Positions 1 through 7,911 of a stretch of 64,000 nt of DNA are shown here, piece by piece (position 1 is the first letter of the stretch; the number at the start of each line of letters is the position of its first letter). Made by a program: the position numbers and the translations under genes. Origin of the DNA: Caulobacteraceae bacterium. Its GTDB lineage: Bacteria; Pseudomonadota; Alphaproteobacteria; Caulobacterales; Caulobacteraceae. Location of the stretch: contig CANJLK010000008.1 in the NCBI GenBank assembly GCA_947475465.1, forward strand, positions 1 through 64,000, given 5' to 3'. A model generated the notes under the pieces. The model did not search any database, was not told the origin of the DNA, and saw nothing but the letters and a program-made list of their open reading frames with translations.

Positions 1-536
1 ATGTAGTGGAAGAAGCAGCGGCGCAGGAAGGCGTCCGGCAGTTCCTTCTCGTTGTTCGAGGTGATGATCACGATGGGGCGGACCGCCGCCTTGATCGTCT
101 CGTCGGTCTCGTAAACGTAGAACTCCATCCGATCGAGTTCCTGCAGCAGGTCATTCGGGAACTCGATGTCGGCCTTGTCGATCTCGTCGATCAGGAGGAC
201 GGGCCGCTTGTCGGCGGTGAACGCCTCCCAGAGCTTGCCCTTCTTGATGTAGTTGCGGACGTCCTTGACCCGCTCGTCGCCCAGCTGGCTGTCGCGCAGG
301 CGGGTGACGGCGTCATATTCGTAGAGGCCTTGCTGGGCCTTGGTGGTCGACTTGATGTGCCAGGTGATCAGTTCGGCGCCGAGGGCGGCGGCGATCTCGT
401 AGGCCAGCACGGTCTTTCCGGTGCCCGGCTCTCCCTTGATCAGCAAAGGCCGCTCCAGCGCGACGGCCGCGTTGACGGCGACCTTCAGGTCCTCCGTGGC
501 GATGTAGCTGTCGGTGCCTTCGAAACGCTGGCTCAT
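1..536 (-). CDS. MoxR-family AAA+ ATPase (3' end cut by window edge)
   Basis: The minus strand encodes an open frame beginning MSQRFEGTDSYIATED and running off the left edge. A Walker A motif GEPGTGKT lies near residue 35 and a Walker B motif LLIDEIDKAD near residue 110, followed by a sensor-1-like IVIITSNNEKELPDAFLRR stretch. This is the layout of MoxR-type AAA+ ATPases (AAA_5/AAA_3), which act as chaperones that help assemble or activate protein complexes, usually with a von Willebrand A-domain partner encoded nearby. That partner, if present, would lie outside the window to the left. The family call is firm; the client is unknown. Confidence 0.9.
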   Translation of the reverse strand, partial: MSQRFEGTDSYIATEDLKVAVNAAVALERPLLIKGEPGTGKTVLAYEIAAALGAELITWHIKSTTKAQQGLYEYDAVTRLRDSQLGDERVKDVRNYIKKGKLWEAFTADKRPVLLIDEIDKADIEFPNDLLQELDRMEFYVYETDETIKAAVRPIVIITSNNEKELPDAFLRRCFFHY

Positions 537-701
537 CAAAATCCTCGGGGCGCGCGCGGGCCGGCCCGCTGTCGAACGGTTGTTTGTCGGTCGGCAACCT
601 AAAGGGCGCAGCGTCACATTCAAGCCGGATGAGGCTGCGTTGTTGACGCGCTCGATTCGGCGCTAGGGTCGGACCTTACGCACCCGAAGGCTGGAGCCCC
701 G

Positions 702-1400
702 TTGAACCTCGCGATCCTCCAGGCCCGAACGACCTCCAGCCGGCTGCCCGGCAAGGTGATGGCGTCGGTGCTGGGCGAGCCGATGATCTCGCGCCAAATC
801 GAGCGCCTGCGGCGATCCTCGCGCATCGACGCTCTGGTGGTCGCCACCAGTGTCGATCCCAGCGATGACGTCCTGGCCGCCCGTTGCGAAGCGATCGGCG
901 TCGGCGTGCACCGCGGCGCGCTTGACGATGTGCTGGGCCGCTTCTGCGGCGCCCTCGAACGGTATCCGGACGCAGATACGGTCATCAGGTTAACGGCTGA
1001 CTGTCCGTTGGCGGACTGGACGGTGATCGACCAGGTCATCGCCCATCATCACGATACCGGCGCCGACTACACCGCCAACACGCCGGCCGTTCGCACCTTT
1101 CCGCACGGCCTGGACACCGAGGTCGTCCGCGCCGACGTGCTGCTGGAGGCCGGGCGCGAAGCGCGAGATCCCTATGAGCGGGAGCATGTGACGCCCTTCG
1201 TCTACCGGCGCCCCGAGCGTTATCGAATGGCCTGGGTGTCGCGCCATCCCTCGCTTGCCCACCTTCGCTGGACCGTGGACCTGCCGGCCGACCTGGCGTT
1301 CGTGCGCGAAGTTTACGGGCAACTTTATCCGCGCGACCCGGCGTTCGGGTCTGATGCGATCATCGCCCTGACGGTCAATAGCGCGGAGATACCCCGATGA
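702..1400 (+). CDS. SpsF/CMP-KDO synthetase-like cytidylyltransferase (FlmC-like)
   Basis: This 232-residue protein opens with ILQARTTSSRLPGKVM, the nucleotide-binding signature of the cytidylyltransferase family (SpsF, CMP-KDO and CMP-acylneuraminate synthetases); LTADCPLAD and LDTEV are further conserved segments. These enzymes activate a sugar acid or nonulosonic acid with CTP. I use the TTG at 702 because a GGAG sits five bases upstream and the family signature starts immediately. It overlaps the following PseH-like gene by four bases, so the two are probably co-translated. Beside flmG and the flagellins this suggests a role in making CMP-pseudaminic acid or a related sugar (the FlmC/PseF step in Caulobacter), but the sequence is closer to SpsF than to classical PseF, so the substrate is an inference. 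Confidence 0.75.
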   Translation: MNLAILQARTTSSRLPGKVMASVLGEPMISRQIERLRRSSRIDALVVATSVDPSDDVLAARCEAIGVGVHRGALDDVLGRFCGALERYPDADTVIRLTADCPLADWTVIDQVIAHHHDTGADYTANTPAVRTFPHGLDTEVVRADVLLEAGREARDPYEREHVTPFVYRRPERYRMAWVSRHPSLAHLRWTVDLPADLAFVREVYGQLYPRDPAFGSDAIIALTVNSAEIPR

Positions 1401-1963
1401 ACGCGGTCGCTTCCGTGGCGCTGAAGCCCCTCGCGGAGGCCGACCGAGACCGGCTCCTCGCGTGGCGGAACCTGCCGGAGATCGCGCGTTGGATGTACAG
1501 CGACCACGTCATCGGGGCCGACGAGCATGCACGATGGTTTGCCGGCGCTCTGGCCGACCCTGGCCGGCGCTACTGGATCATCACCGTCGATGGCGAGCCG
1601 GTCGGGCTGGCCAACCTCTATGACATCGACCGCCAGCTCGGCCGCGCCGCCTGGGCCTACTACCTCGCCGACCCGGCATCGCGCGGGCAGGGGGTCGGAG
1701 CGTTTGTCGAGTATTGGGTAATCGAGCACGTGTTCGGCGAACTGGGCCTGTCCAAGCTTTGGTGCGAGGTGCTGATCGGCAATGAGCCGGTCTGGAAACT
1801 GCACCAGTCATTCGGGTTCCAGACAGAGGCCCGATACCGGCGTCATGTCATCAAGAACGGCGAGCCCACCGATGTGCTGGGACTTGGCCTGCTGGCCGAA
1901 GAGTGGGCCGCGCGCCGCGAGGCCAGCCGTGAACGCCTGCGGGCCCGAGGCTTCGCCCTCTAG
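1397..1963 (+). CDS. flmH: PseH/FlmH-like sugar N-acetyltransferase (GNAT)
   Basis: A 188-residue GNAT protein. RGQGVGAFVEYW is the acetyl-CoA pyrophosphate-binding loop, and the N-terminal DRLLAWRNLPEIARWM plus the central GLANLYDID and LWCEVLIGNEPVWKLHQSFGF match the PseH subgroup, which N-acetylates the 4-amino group of the UDP-sugar precursor of pseudaminic acid. In Caulobacter the equivalent gene is flmH. The ATG overlaps the end of the upstream cytidylyltransferase by four bases. The remaining pathway genes (PseB, PseC, PseG and PseI equivalents) are not in this window, so they must lie elsewhere or to the left. The gene ends convergently, overlapping the next gene by four bases. Confidence 0.78.
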   Translation: MNAVASVALKPLAEADRDRLLAWRNLPEIARWMYSDHVIGADEHARWFAGALADPGRRYWIITVDGEPVGLANLYDIDRQLGRAAWAYYLADPASRGQGVGAFVEYWVIEHVFGELGLSKLWCEVLIGNEPVWKLHQSFGFQTEARYRRHVIKNGEPTDVLGLGLLAEEWAARREASRERLRARGFAL

Positions 1964-2448
1964 GATTCGTCGCGGCGGGCGCGGGCGCCTGTGGGGCCGT
2001 CGTCGGCATAGCCCAGGGTGTCGAGATCGGCGTCGCTGAGACCCTTGGCCTCGAAGTTGGTGAAATCGTCGTCGCCGCCCTCGACGCTGTCGGCGTCGCG
2101 GACGAGGCCTAGGCCCTCGATGTCGCTGCGCGCATGGCGGTCTTCATTGAAGCCATCCTCGGGACCCTGACCGTCCAGGTCGTCCTCGCGCTCGGCTGTG
2201 GCGGCGCGATAGTCGAGTTCGTGGTCTTCCTCGGTGTCGTTGTCGTCGATGGCGTCCTCGTCGAACTCGTCGGCGTCGAGGGCCAGCGCCTCGTCTTCGT
2301 CGCGATCGCCTTCGGCCTGGGTCAGGTCAAGGAGCTCGGGAAGTTCCTCGAAGGTCCGCATCTCGCCGCGCTGCGACTGGCCGTCGAGGGTGGTCTCGTC
2401 GAACGCCTCGGCGTTGTCCTGCGCATCGAAGTCGGGTGTCTCTGACAT
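1960..2448 (-). CDS. Highly acidic hypothetical protein
   Basis: A 162-residue protein with no signal peptide, no membrane segment, no cysteine, and an extreme content of Asp and Glu (runs such as DRDEDEALALDADEFDED). It is predicted to be largely disordered. Two short segments stand out: MRTFEELPELLDLTQAEGD near residue 30 and FEAKGLSDADLDTLGYAD near residue 133, which could be short helices for partner binding. An AGGA lies upstream of the ATG. The position between flmH and flmG, on the same strand as flmG and 60 bases beyond it, allows co-transcription with flmG. No function can be assigned. Confidence 0.7.
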   Translation of the reverse strand: MSETPDFDAQDNAEAFDETTLDGQSQRGEMRTFEELPELLDLTQAEGDRDEDEALALDADEFDEDAIDDNDTEEDHELDYRAATAEREDDLDGQGPEDGFNEDRHARSDIEGLGLVRDADSVEGGDDDFTNFEAKGLSDADLDTLGYADDGPTGARARRDES

Positions 2449-2508
2449 GGGGATGGTCCTTCGGCCCGGCGCGCCAAGGCGCCACGCCAGATCAATCCCC
2501 GATGAAGC

Positions 2509-4293
2509 TCAGTGTTCCGCGAACTCCCCGAGCGCTTTGGCGACCTCGTCCATGACCGGCGCCCACTGGCCGAACGCCGGCGGCAGGAAGACTCGTGTGG
2601 ACGGGTACCAAAGGTAGCGGTCCGACCCGAGGCGCGGCCAGGCGCCCGGGGTTGAAATCAGGTAGTTGGGCACGCCGCAGGCCGCGGCGATGTTCAAGGT
2701 AGCGTTGGAGAAGCCCACCACTAGATCGAGGGCCTTCGATAGCGCGGCCACCTCGTCCAGGTCCTGCTTCAGGTCGATGCCCGGCGGGGTCCAGATATCG
2801 ACGCCGAACTGCGCCTTGGCCTGGGCCAACTCCGCGCTGCAATCGCCGTACTGGAGGTTGACGAAGGTGACGCCTTTCTGGGCCAGCACTGGCGCCCAGG
2901 CGTCGAAGGGCGAGAAATAGCGGTGGCGCGCATCGCGGTTGACGGCGCTCTTCCAGAGCAGGCCCACCTTGCGCCCGGCCGGTGCGGTTTGCAGCACCTC
3001 GCGCCAGTGCGCCACGCGCGCCGGATCGGCGGTCAGGTGGTGTCCCTCGGTGGGGAAGGCGTCGGCCGTGCGGCGGAACTGGCGCAGCAGCGACGCCATG
3101 GGGGTCCACAGATCGACGGTCTTGGCGTCGCCGACGAAGGGGATGACCCGGGTGGGCCGGCCGCCGACGTCGTAGGTCGCATGGGGCCCCACTTCGGCTG
3201 TCGGGAAGGAACGTTGGAACAGGGGGACAAGCCGGCCTTCGACCGCCAGCTTGAGCCGCCCGCGCAGCCCTAGCGCCCGGATCACGTCGGGCAGGACGTT
3301 GGCGAACAGCACCTCGTCGCCGAGCCCTTGCTCGCCGACCACCAGCAGGGTCTTGCCGGCGATGTCCATGCCGGGCTCCCAGCGAGGGCGGTCGATCATG
3401 AACTGCGTGCGGTCGTTGAATTGCGGATCAAGGCGGGACTCGTACTCATCCCAGCCCTCGCCGATGCTGCCCAGGGTCATCAGGATCGTGGACCGCGACA
3501 GGCGCATCATCTGGCGTTCATCCTCGGCCAGGACTCCATCCAGGGCCGCGTCGCAATCCTCGAGCGCGCCCGCGCTGTCGCCCAGGATCAGCCTGGCGTT
3601 GCCGCGGTTGTAGCGCGCCTTGGGGAAGTCCTTCTGCAGGCGCAAAGCCTCTTCGAAGAACGTCAGGGCGTTGGCGTAGTCGCCTTCGTCGGAGACGATG
3701 GTGCCCATGGTGTTCCACAGCATGGCCACCTCTGGCGTCTTGATGATCGCCGGCCGCAGGATATCGATGGCCTCTCCCGTCCGCCCCTGGTCGCGGATCG
3801 AGCAGGCCAGGTTATTGGCGCCCTCCGGGTGGTCCGGGTAGCGGGCCAGGAAATGGCGGAACAGGCTCTCGGCCTGCGGGATCATGCCGAGCCGGAACGC
3901 CAGCCGGCCCAGGTCGTTGGCGACATCGCCGTGTTCGGGGAGCAGCTTCAGCGCCGATTCATAGGCGGCGATCGACGACGGGAAGTCGCCTGCGCGCTCC
4001 AGGGCGATGCCCAGCACATACCAACCGAACCCGCTGCGCTCGTCCTGCTCCAGGGCCTTCAGAGCCCACTCGCAGGCGCTCTTGTGATCCTCTTGCCGGA
4101 TGGCGTCGACCGCCCGTTGCAGCATCGGCGCCGCGGACATGGCCTTCAGGTCGGCCATGGCGGCATTGAGCCGCGCCAGGGCGTCGTTCGAGCCGGCGGA
4201 GCCGATGGCGTCGGCGGTCTGCCTGACCGGCGTCGGGGCGGCGCCGAGCAAGGCGTGAGCCGAAGTGGCGCTTTGGTGGGCGGGCAGGGGCAT
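2509..4293 (-). CDS. flmG: FlmG-type TPR flagellin glycosyltransferase
   Basis: A 594-residue protein with two parts. Roughly residues 55-290 are tetratricopeptide repeats (for example GWYVLGIALERAGDFPSSI and WNTMGTIVSDEGDYANAL). Residues ~310-594 form a GT-B-like domain with the GEQGLGDEVLFANVLPD motif, the KVGLLWKSAVNRDA segment and the VVGFSNATLNIAAACGVP donor-site segment. This is the arrangement of Caulobacter FlmG, in which the TPR part binds flagellin and the C-terminal domain transfers the nonulosonic acid. I start at the ATG at 4293 because GGAG lies seven bases upstream; the frame stays open to 4416 but those upstream starts lack a ribosome site. It is transcribed away from flbT across a shared 239-base spacer. 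The flagellin neighbours make the assignment strong. Confidence 0.85.
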   Translation of the reverse strand: MPLPAHQSATSAHALLGAAPTPVRQTADAIGSAGSNDALARLNAAMADLKAMSAAPMLQRAVDAIRQEDHKSACEWALKALEQDERSGFGWYVLGIALERAGDFPSSIAAYESALKLLPEHGDVANDLGRLAFRLGMIPQAESLFRHFLARYPDHPEGANNLACSIRDQGRTGEAIDILRPAIIKTPEVAMLWNTMGTIVSDEGDYANALTFFEEALRLQKDFPKARYNRGNARLILGDSAGALEDCDAALDGVLAEDERQMMRLSRSTILMTLGSIGEGWDEYESRLDPQFNDRTQFMIDRPRWEPGMDIAGKTLLVVGEQGLGDEVLFANVLPDVIRALGLRGRLKLAVEGRLVPLFQRSFPTAEVGPHATYDVGGRPTRVIPFVGDAKTVDLWTPMASLLRQFRRTADAFPTEGHHLTADPARVAHWREVLQTAPAGRKVGLLWKSAVNRDARHRYFSPFDAWAPVLAQKGVTFVNLQYGDCSAELAQAKAQFGVDIWTPPGIDLKQDLDEVAALSKALDLVVGFSNATLNIAAACGVPNYLISTPGAWPRLGSDRYLWYPSTRVFLPPAFGQWAPVMDEVAKALGEFAEH

Positions 4294-4532
4294 TGGGCGA
4301 CTCCGACGATTCACCGACTCCTGCGCGATCATGGCTAACGCAAGCTTAATCGGGGCCGAGAAGGCGGGCTGAAGCCGGGCGCGAGCGGGGGTGAGGCCGG
4401 TCGAGGCGGGCTGCAATGTCGCGTTAACCCGACCCGGCTATCTCTGCGGATGCGTAAGGCCTGGCAGAACGCGACAATGGGTCATCCGAATCGGGTCCAC
4501 AGATTCGCCAGCGCTGAGATCAGGAGGCGGGG

Positions 4533-4928
4533 TTGCCGCTAAAATTGTCGCTCAAGCCCGGAGAGAAGTTCGTTCTCAATGGCGCGGTCGTTCAGAACGG
4601 CGACCGGCGCGGTGTGCTGGTGCTGCAGAACAAGGCGTCTGTCCTGCGCGAAAAGGACATCATGCAGGCGGAGGATGTCACAACCCCCGCCAGGCGGATC
4701 TATTTCCCCGTCATGATGATGTATCTCGATGAGTCCAATCCTGAGCGCTACTACGATGAATTCGTCCGTCGCCTGACGGAATTCATGAGTGTCATCGCCA
4801 ATCCATCCGTGCTCGCGGACTGTGTCGGCATCTCGAAATTCTGCATGGAGCGCGAATACTACAAGGCGCTCATGCTCTGCCGTAAGCTTATGGACTACGA
4901 GAACGAAAGGTTGGGGGATGTCGCTTAA
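4533..4928 (+). CDS. flbT: Flagellin expression regulator FlbT
   Basis: A 131-residue protein recognisable from its start ([18 protein letters not shown]) and from [15 protein letters not shown] and the C-terminal [15 protein letters not shown] helix. FlbT in Caulobacter binds the 5' leader of flagellin mRNA and holds back flagellin synthesis until the hook is complete. Translation starts at TTG 4533; a strong AGGAGG (4522-4527) lies five bases upstream and no ATG in frame fits the family start. The 3' end overlaps flaF by 11 bases, indicating translational coupling. The flagellin whose leader it would bind starts about 700 bases downstream. Confidence 0.95.
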   Translation: MPLKLSLKPGEKFVLNGAVVQNGDRRGVLVLQNKASVLREKDIMQAEDVTTPARRIYFPVMMMYLDESNPERYYDEFVRRLTEFMSVIANPSVLADCVGISKFCMEREYYKALMLCRKLMDYENERLGDVA

Positions 4929-5289
4929 CGCCTACCGCCAAGCGGCGACCCGCACTGAAACGCCGCGCGAGATGGAGTACCGTCTGTTCGCGGAAGTCAC
5001 CCTGGCGCTGATGGAGGCCTCGAAGCTCGATCGCGCGGACGTGGCCGGCAAGGTCGACGCCCTGGATTGGAACCGGCGCCTGTGGACGGCCCTGAGCGAC
5101 GATTGCTCGCGTCCTGACAACGGCCTGCCCAAGCCGCTGCGCGCTTCGATCATCTCCCTCGCCCTTTGGGTGGGCAAGCACACCAGCGCCGTGATCCGAG
5201 GCCAGGAGGAGATTGAGCCCCTGATCGAGATCAACCGGATGATCATGCAGGGCCTGTCCGCCAACCCCGCCGCCGCCGCCGCCGCCTAG
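4918..5289 (+). CDS. flaF: Flagellar biosynthesis regulator FlaF
   Basis: A 123-residue helical protein beginning [21 protein letters not shown], with [13 protein letters not shown] and the [13 protein letters not shown] helix typical of FlaF. In Caulobacter FlaF is needed for flagellin production and export and acts opposite to FlbT. I start at the ATG 4918, preceded by GGGGGA, rather than the longer frame from 4789, because the family begins here. The 11-base overlap with flbT implies a two-gene operon. The tail ends in a run of alanines (NPAAAAAA), a variable feature. About 350 bases of regulatory DNA follow before the flagellin. Confidence 0.95.
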   Translation: MSLNAYRQAATRTETPREMEYRLFAEVTLALMEASKLDRADVAGKVDALDWNRRLWTALSDDCSRPDNGLPKPLRASIISLALWVGKHTSAVIRGQEEIEPLIEINRMIMQGLSANPAAAAAA

Positions 5290-5428
5290 CTCCCGCGATC
5301 TTCCCTATCCGCGCCCGCCACGCGAGGCGCGCTGTCGCCTGAAATCCTTCCCAGTTTCGTATTGCCCCGCCGCGCCCCTGCGCGCCCGCGCAGCATGATT
5401 GCGCATGCGGCTAGAAGTGCCGCCGAGG

Positions 5429-5477
5429 CCCGGCAGGATTTGCCCACCGCTTTCCGCCCCCGGCAATTCCTGCCGGG
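5429..5477. promoter_or_regulatory. Two tandem ftr-like palindromes (putative FlbD sites)
   Basis: Two 19-base elements of the same architecture lie exactly 30 bases apart: CCCGGCA-GGATT-TGCCCAC at 5429-5447 and CCCGGCA-ATTCC-TGCCGGG at 5459-5477. The second is a perfect seven-base inverted repeat. They sit roughly 75-120 bases upstream of the sigma-54 -24 element, the usual place for an enhancer, and resemble the ftr elements bound by the sigma-54 activator FlbD in Caulobacter. The palindromes and spacing are seen directly; FlbD binding is inferred. FlbD itself is not encoded here. Confidence 0.7.
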
Positions 5478-5549
5478 CGGGAACGTGAATAATGCACTCT
5501 TAACGCAGTAAAATCAGTGAGTTGTGGGCCTGCGGCCGGCGTGGCCAGT

Positions 5550-5565
5550 TGGCCCGGGGCTTGCT
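5550..5565 (+). promoter_or_regulatory. Sigma-54 promoter of flagellin gene 1
   Basis: The sequence TGGCCCGGGGCTTGCT has the invariant GG (5551-5552) and GC (5563-5564) separated by ten bases, with the TTGC form at -12. This is a close match to the RpoN consensus. Transcription would start near 5576, giving a leader of about 61 bases before the ATG at 5638, with a small GGTC-GAC-GACC hairpin at 5607-5617 just before the ribosome site. Such a leader is the expected FlbT target. Caulobacter flagellin genes are known RpoN/FlbD targets. Confidence 0.85.
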
Positions 5566-5637
5566 TCCTTTGGGGCGGGCAAAACGCCCACGGCTGTCAA
5601 AACGACGGTCGACGACCTTGAAAAAAGGACTGCCTTT

Positions 5638-6471
5638 ATGACGTATTCCGTCAACACCAATGTCGGCGCGATGGTCGCGCTGCAAAACCTGAACTCGACC
5701 AACGCTCAGCTGATGACGACCGAAAACCGGATCAACACCGGTTTGAAGGTGGCTTCGGCGAAGGACAATGCCGCCATCTGGGCTATCGCTCAGAACCAAC
5801 GCGCGACGTCCAGCTCGCTGAATTCCGTCATCTCCTCCCTGCAACGCGGTCAGTCGACCGTGGACGTGGCTCTGTCGGCCGGTAACTCGGTCTCGGATCT
5901 GCTGCTGCAGATGAAGGAAAAGGCTCTGGCCGCGTCCGACACCACGCTGGACACCAACAGCCGCACGGCGCTCAACGACGAATTCAAGTCGCTGCGCGAT
6001 CAGATCTCCAAGGTCGTCACCAACGCCGTTTTCAACGGCGCCAACATGCTCCAATCGAGCGGTACGACGATCAAGGCGATCGCCAATGCGGATGCGACCT
6101 CGACGATCACTGTCGCGGCTCAGGATCTGTCCCTGGGCGGCTCCGCGCTGACGACCAACATCGGCTCGACCGCCACGATCGGCACGGTGACCACGGCCAC
6201 CAACATGATCGGCTATCTGAACACGGCGATCGCCAACGTCTCCAGCTCGCTCGGGAAACTGGGCACCGGCTCGAAGGCTCTGGGTTCGCACCTGTCGTTC
6301 ATCCAAGCCCTTCAGAACACCGTGGACGCCGGCATCGGCAACCTCGTCGACGCCGACCTGGCGAAGGAAAGCGCAAATCTCCAGGCGCTGCAGACAAAGC
6401 AGCAGCTGGGCATCCAGGCGCTCTCGATCGCCAACCAGTCGTCTTCGGTTCTCCTCGGCCTCTTCAGGTAG
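5638..6471 (+). CDS. Flagellin 1 (FljK-like, short alphaproteobacterial type)
   Basis: A 277-residue flagellin. The N-terminal D0/D1 helices begin SVNTNVGAMVALQNLN and include INTGLKVASAKDNAA; the C-terminal helices contain GNLVDADLAKESA and end LSIANQSSSVLLGLFR. The central region (about residues 140-200) is short and rich in Ser and Thr, consistent with O-glycosylation by FlmG. There is no signal peptide because export is by the flagellar type III apparatus. The ATG is preceded by AAAAAAGGA. Transcription is likely RpoN-dependent from 5550-5565. Which of the several Caulobacter flagellins it matches cannot be decided by eye. Confidence 0.97.
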   Translation: MTYSVNTNVGAMVALQNLNSTNAQLMTTENRINTGLKVASAKDNAAIWAIAQNQRATSSSLNSVISSLQRGQSTVDVALSAGNSVSDLLLQMKEKALAASDTTLDTNSRTALNDEFKSLRDQISKVVTNAVFNGANMLQSSGTTIKAIANADATSTITVAAQDLSLGGSALTTNIGSTATIGTVTTATNMIGYLNTAIANVSSSLGKLGTGSKALGSHLSFIQALQNTVDAGIGNLVDADLAKESANLQALQTKQQLGIQALSIANQSSSVLLGLFR

Positions 6472-6487
6472 GCCGCCTGGCTTGCGA

Positions 6488-6507
6488 CGGGAGGGTTCGC
6501 CCTCCCG
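6488..6507 (+). terminator. Hairpin after flagellin 1
   Basis: CGGGAGGG (6488-6495) and CCCTCCCG (6500-6507) form a perfect eight-base stem closed by a TTCG loop, 17 bases after the flagellin stop. A pyrimidine-rich stretch follows but there is no clean T run. It may terminate or attenuate transcription into the FlaG-like gene, or protect the 3' end of the abundant flagellin mRNA. Confidence 0.55.
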
Positions 6508-6562
6508 CCGTTCGCTTTCCCCCCATTGGAGCGCAGGCGTGTAAGCGTCCGCGACAGGAGAA

Positions 6563-6853
6563 ATGGAAAACAAGGTTGCGACGGTCGCAGCCACCCCGGA
6601 TCCGAATCTCGGCCCCAGCCCGCCACCCGCCCGCCCCGTCAAGGGGACCAAGGCGGCCAGCGCGCCAGCCACGCCGGACCCGGCGGACATGCGACTGGTC
6701 ATCGAAGAGGACAAGGCCAGCGGCTCCTACGTCTACAAGACTGTGGACCGGCGCACCGGCCACGTCGTCCTTCAGCTGCCCCGGGAACAGCTCCTGAGGC
6801 TTCGCGAAAAGGGTGACTACACAGCCGGCGACGTGATCCGCGCCAAGGCCTGA
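6563..6853 (+). CDS. FlaG-family flagellar protein
   Basis: A 96-residue protein with a Pro/Ala-rich N-terminal half and a compact C-terminal domain: MRLVIEEDKASGSYVYKT, then DRRTGHVVLQLPREQLLRLRE. That pattern (beta strands, 'vvD..TGevv..iP.e.ll.l') is the FlaG family signature. FlaG proteins influence filament length in other bacteria; the mechanism is unclear. AGGAG lies six bases before the ATG. Its place between two flagellin genes supports a filament role. It could be read through from the flagellin 1 promoter past the hairpin at 6488-6507. Confidence 0.75.
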   Translation: MENKVATVAATPDPNLGPSPPPARPVKGTKAASAPATPDPADMRLVIEEDKASGSYVYKTVDRRTGHVVLQLPREQLLRLREKGDYTAGDVIRAKA

Positions 6854-6914
6854 GCCTCTCGCGTCCCGCGAAAAGAGGGGCGTGAATTGAATCCCGAATA
6901 CCGCCCCGGTTGCC

Positions 6915-6930
6915 CGGCGGCGGCATTGCG
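6915..6930 (+). promoter_or_regulatory. Possible sigma-54 promoter of flagellin gene 2
   Basis: GG at 6916-6917 and GC at 6928-6929 are ten bases apart, and the -12 half reads ATTGC, a good RpoN match; the -24 half reads CGGCGG rather than TGGCAC. No paired GGCA/TGCC palindrome like those before flagellin 1 was found close by. Predicted start near 6941, about 88 bases before the ATG. Confidence 0.5.
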
Positions 6931-7028
6931 CGTTGCGCGTTAACCTTCCGCCAACCTCGTTAACCTTAATGTCCTGTTGAACCCGCCCACGACTCGCATG
7001 GCTGCGGCGAACCAGGAGAACCCGTTCG

Positions 7029-7859
7029 ATGGCGATGAGCGTCAACACCAACCAGGCCGCCCTGGTCGCCCTTCAGAATCTCAACAAGACGAACAGCAAC
7101 CTGGGCACGGTGCAAAATCACATCAGCACGGGCCTGGCGATCAGCACCGCCAAGGACAACGCCTCGGTCTGGGCCATCGCCCAGGGGCAGCGGGCGGACA
7201 TCGGGGCGCTGGCTGCGGTCAAGATGAGCATGGACCGCGCCAAGTCGATCTCCGACGTGGCCGCCACGGCGGGCGCCTCGATTTCCGACCTCCTGGTGCA
7301 GATGAAGGAGAAGGTGGTCGCGGCCATGGACCCGTCCATCGACGCGGCCTCGCGCAGCGCCTTGGACTCCGATTTCAAGTCCATCCTGCGGCAGATCACG
7401 CAGGTTACCCAGAACGCGACGTTCGACGGCGCGAACCTGTTGGATGGCAGCATCACGCCTGGCATCAAATTCATTGCCAACGCCGACGCCACGGGCTTCA
7501 TCACCCTGTCGACGCAGAACATGTCGCTGGGCGGCTCGCTGATCACGGTCGCGGCGACCGCATCGCTGGGCACCATCACCTTCGCAACGGCGATCCTGGC
7601 GCAACTCGCCACTTCGATCACCCGGGTCAATGGCGCGCTGGGCAACCTCGGCTCCCAGTCCACGCAGATCGAGAACCACGCATCTTTCGTCTCGAAGCTG
7701 ACCGACCAGCTCAACACGGGGGTCGGTAACCTGGTGGACGCCGATCTGGCCAAGGAAAGCGCGCGGTTGCAGGCGCTGCAGGTTCAGCAACAGCTTGGCG
7801 CTCAGGCCCTCTCGATCGCCAACCAGGCGCCGCAGATCATTCTGCAGCTCTTCAAGTAG
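7029..7859 (+). CDS. Flagellin 2
   Basis: A 276-residue flagellin paralogous to flagellin 1: MSVNTNQAALVALQNLNKTN at the N-terminus, ISTGLAISTAKDNASVWAIAQGQRAD, and the shared C-terminal GNLVDADLAKESARLQALQ followed by LSIANQAPQIILQLFK. The ends align closely with flagellin 1, whereas the central part differs. AGGAGA precedes the ATG. Multiple flagellins placed in order along one filament are characteristic of Caulobacter. Its own candidate RpoN promoter lies at 6915-6930. Confidence 0.97.
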   Translation: MAMSVNTNQAALVALQNLNKTNSNLGTVQNHISTGLAISTAKDNASVWAIAQGQRADIGALAAVKMSMDRAKSISDVAATAGASISDLLVQMKEKVVAAMDPSIDAASRSALDSDFKSILRQITQVTQNATFDGANLLDGSITPGIKFIANADATGFITLSTQNMSLGGSLITVAATASLGTITFATAILAQLATSITRVNGALGNLGSQSTQIENHASFVSKLTDQLNTGVGNLVDADLAKESARLQALQVQQQLGAQALSIANQAPQIILQLFK

Positions 7860-7911
7860 GGGCTTTCGAGGCGCGTCATTCGAGCCCTTAACGAAGCCTC
7901 AGGCAATTTCG

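Noticed and set aside
6940..6969. Cluster of TTAAC motifs before flagellin 2 as CtrA sites
   Set aside because: None of the TTAA pairs has the required seven-base spacing.
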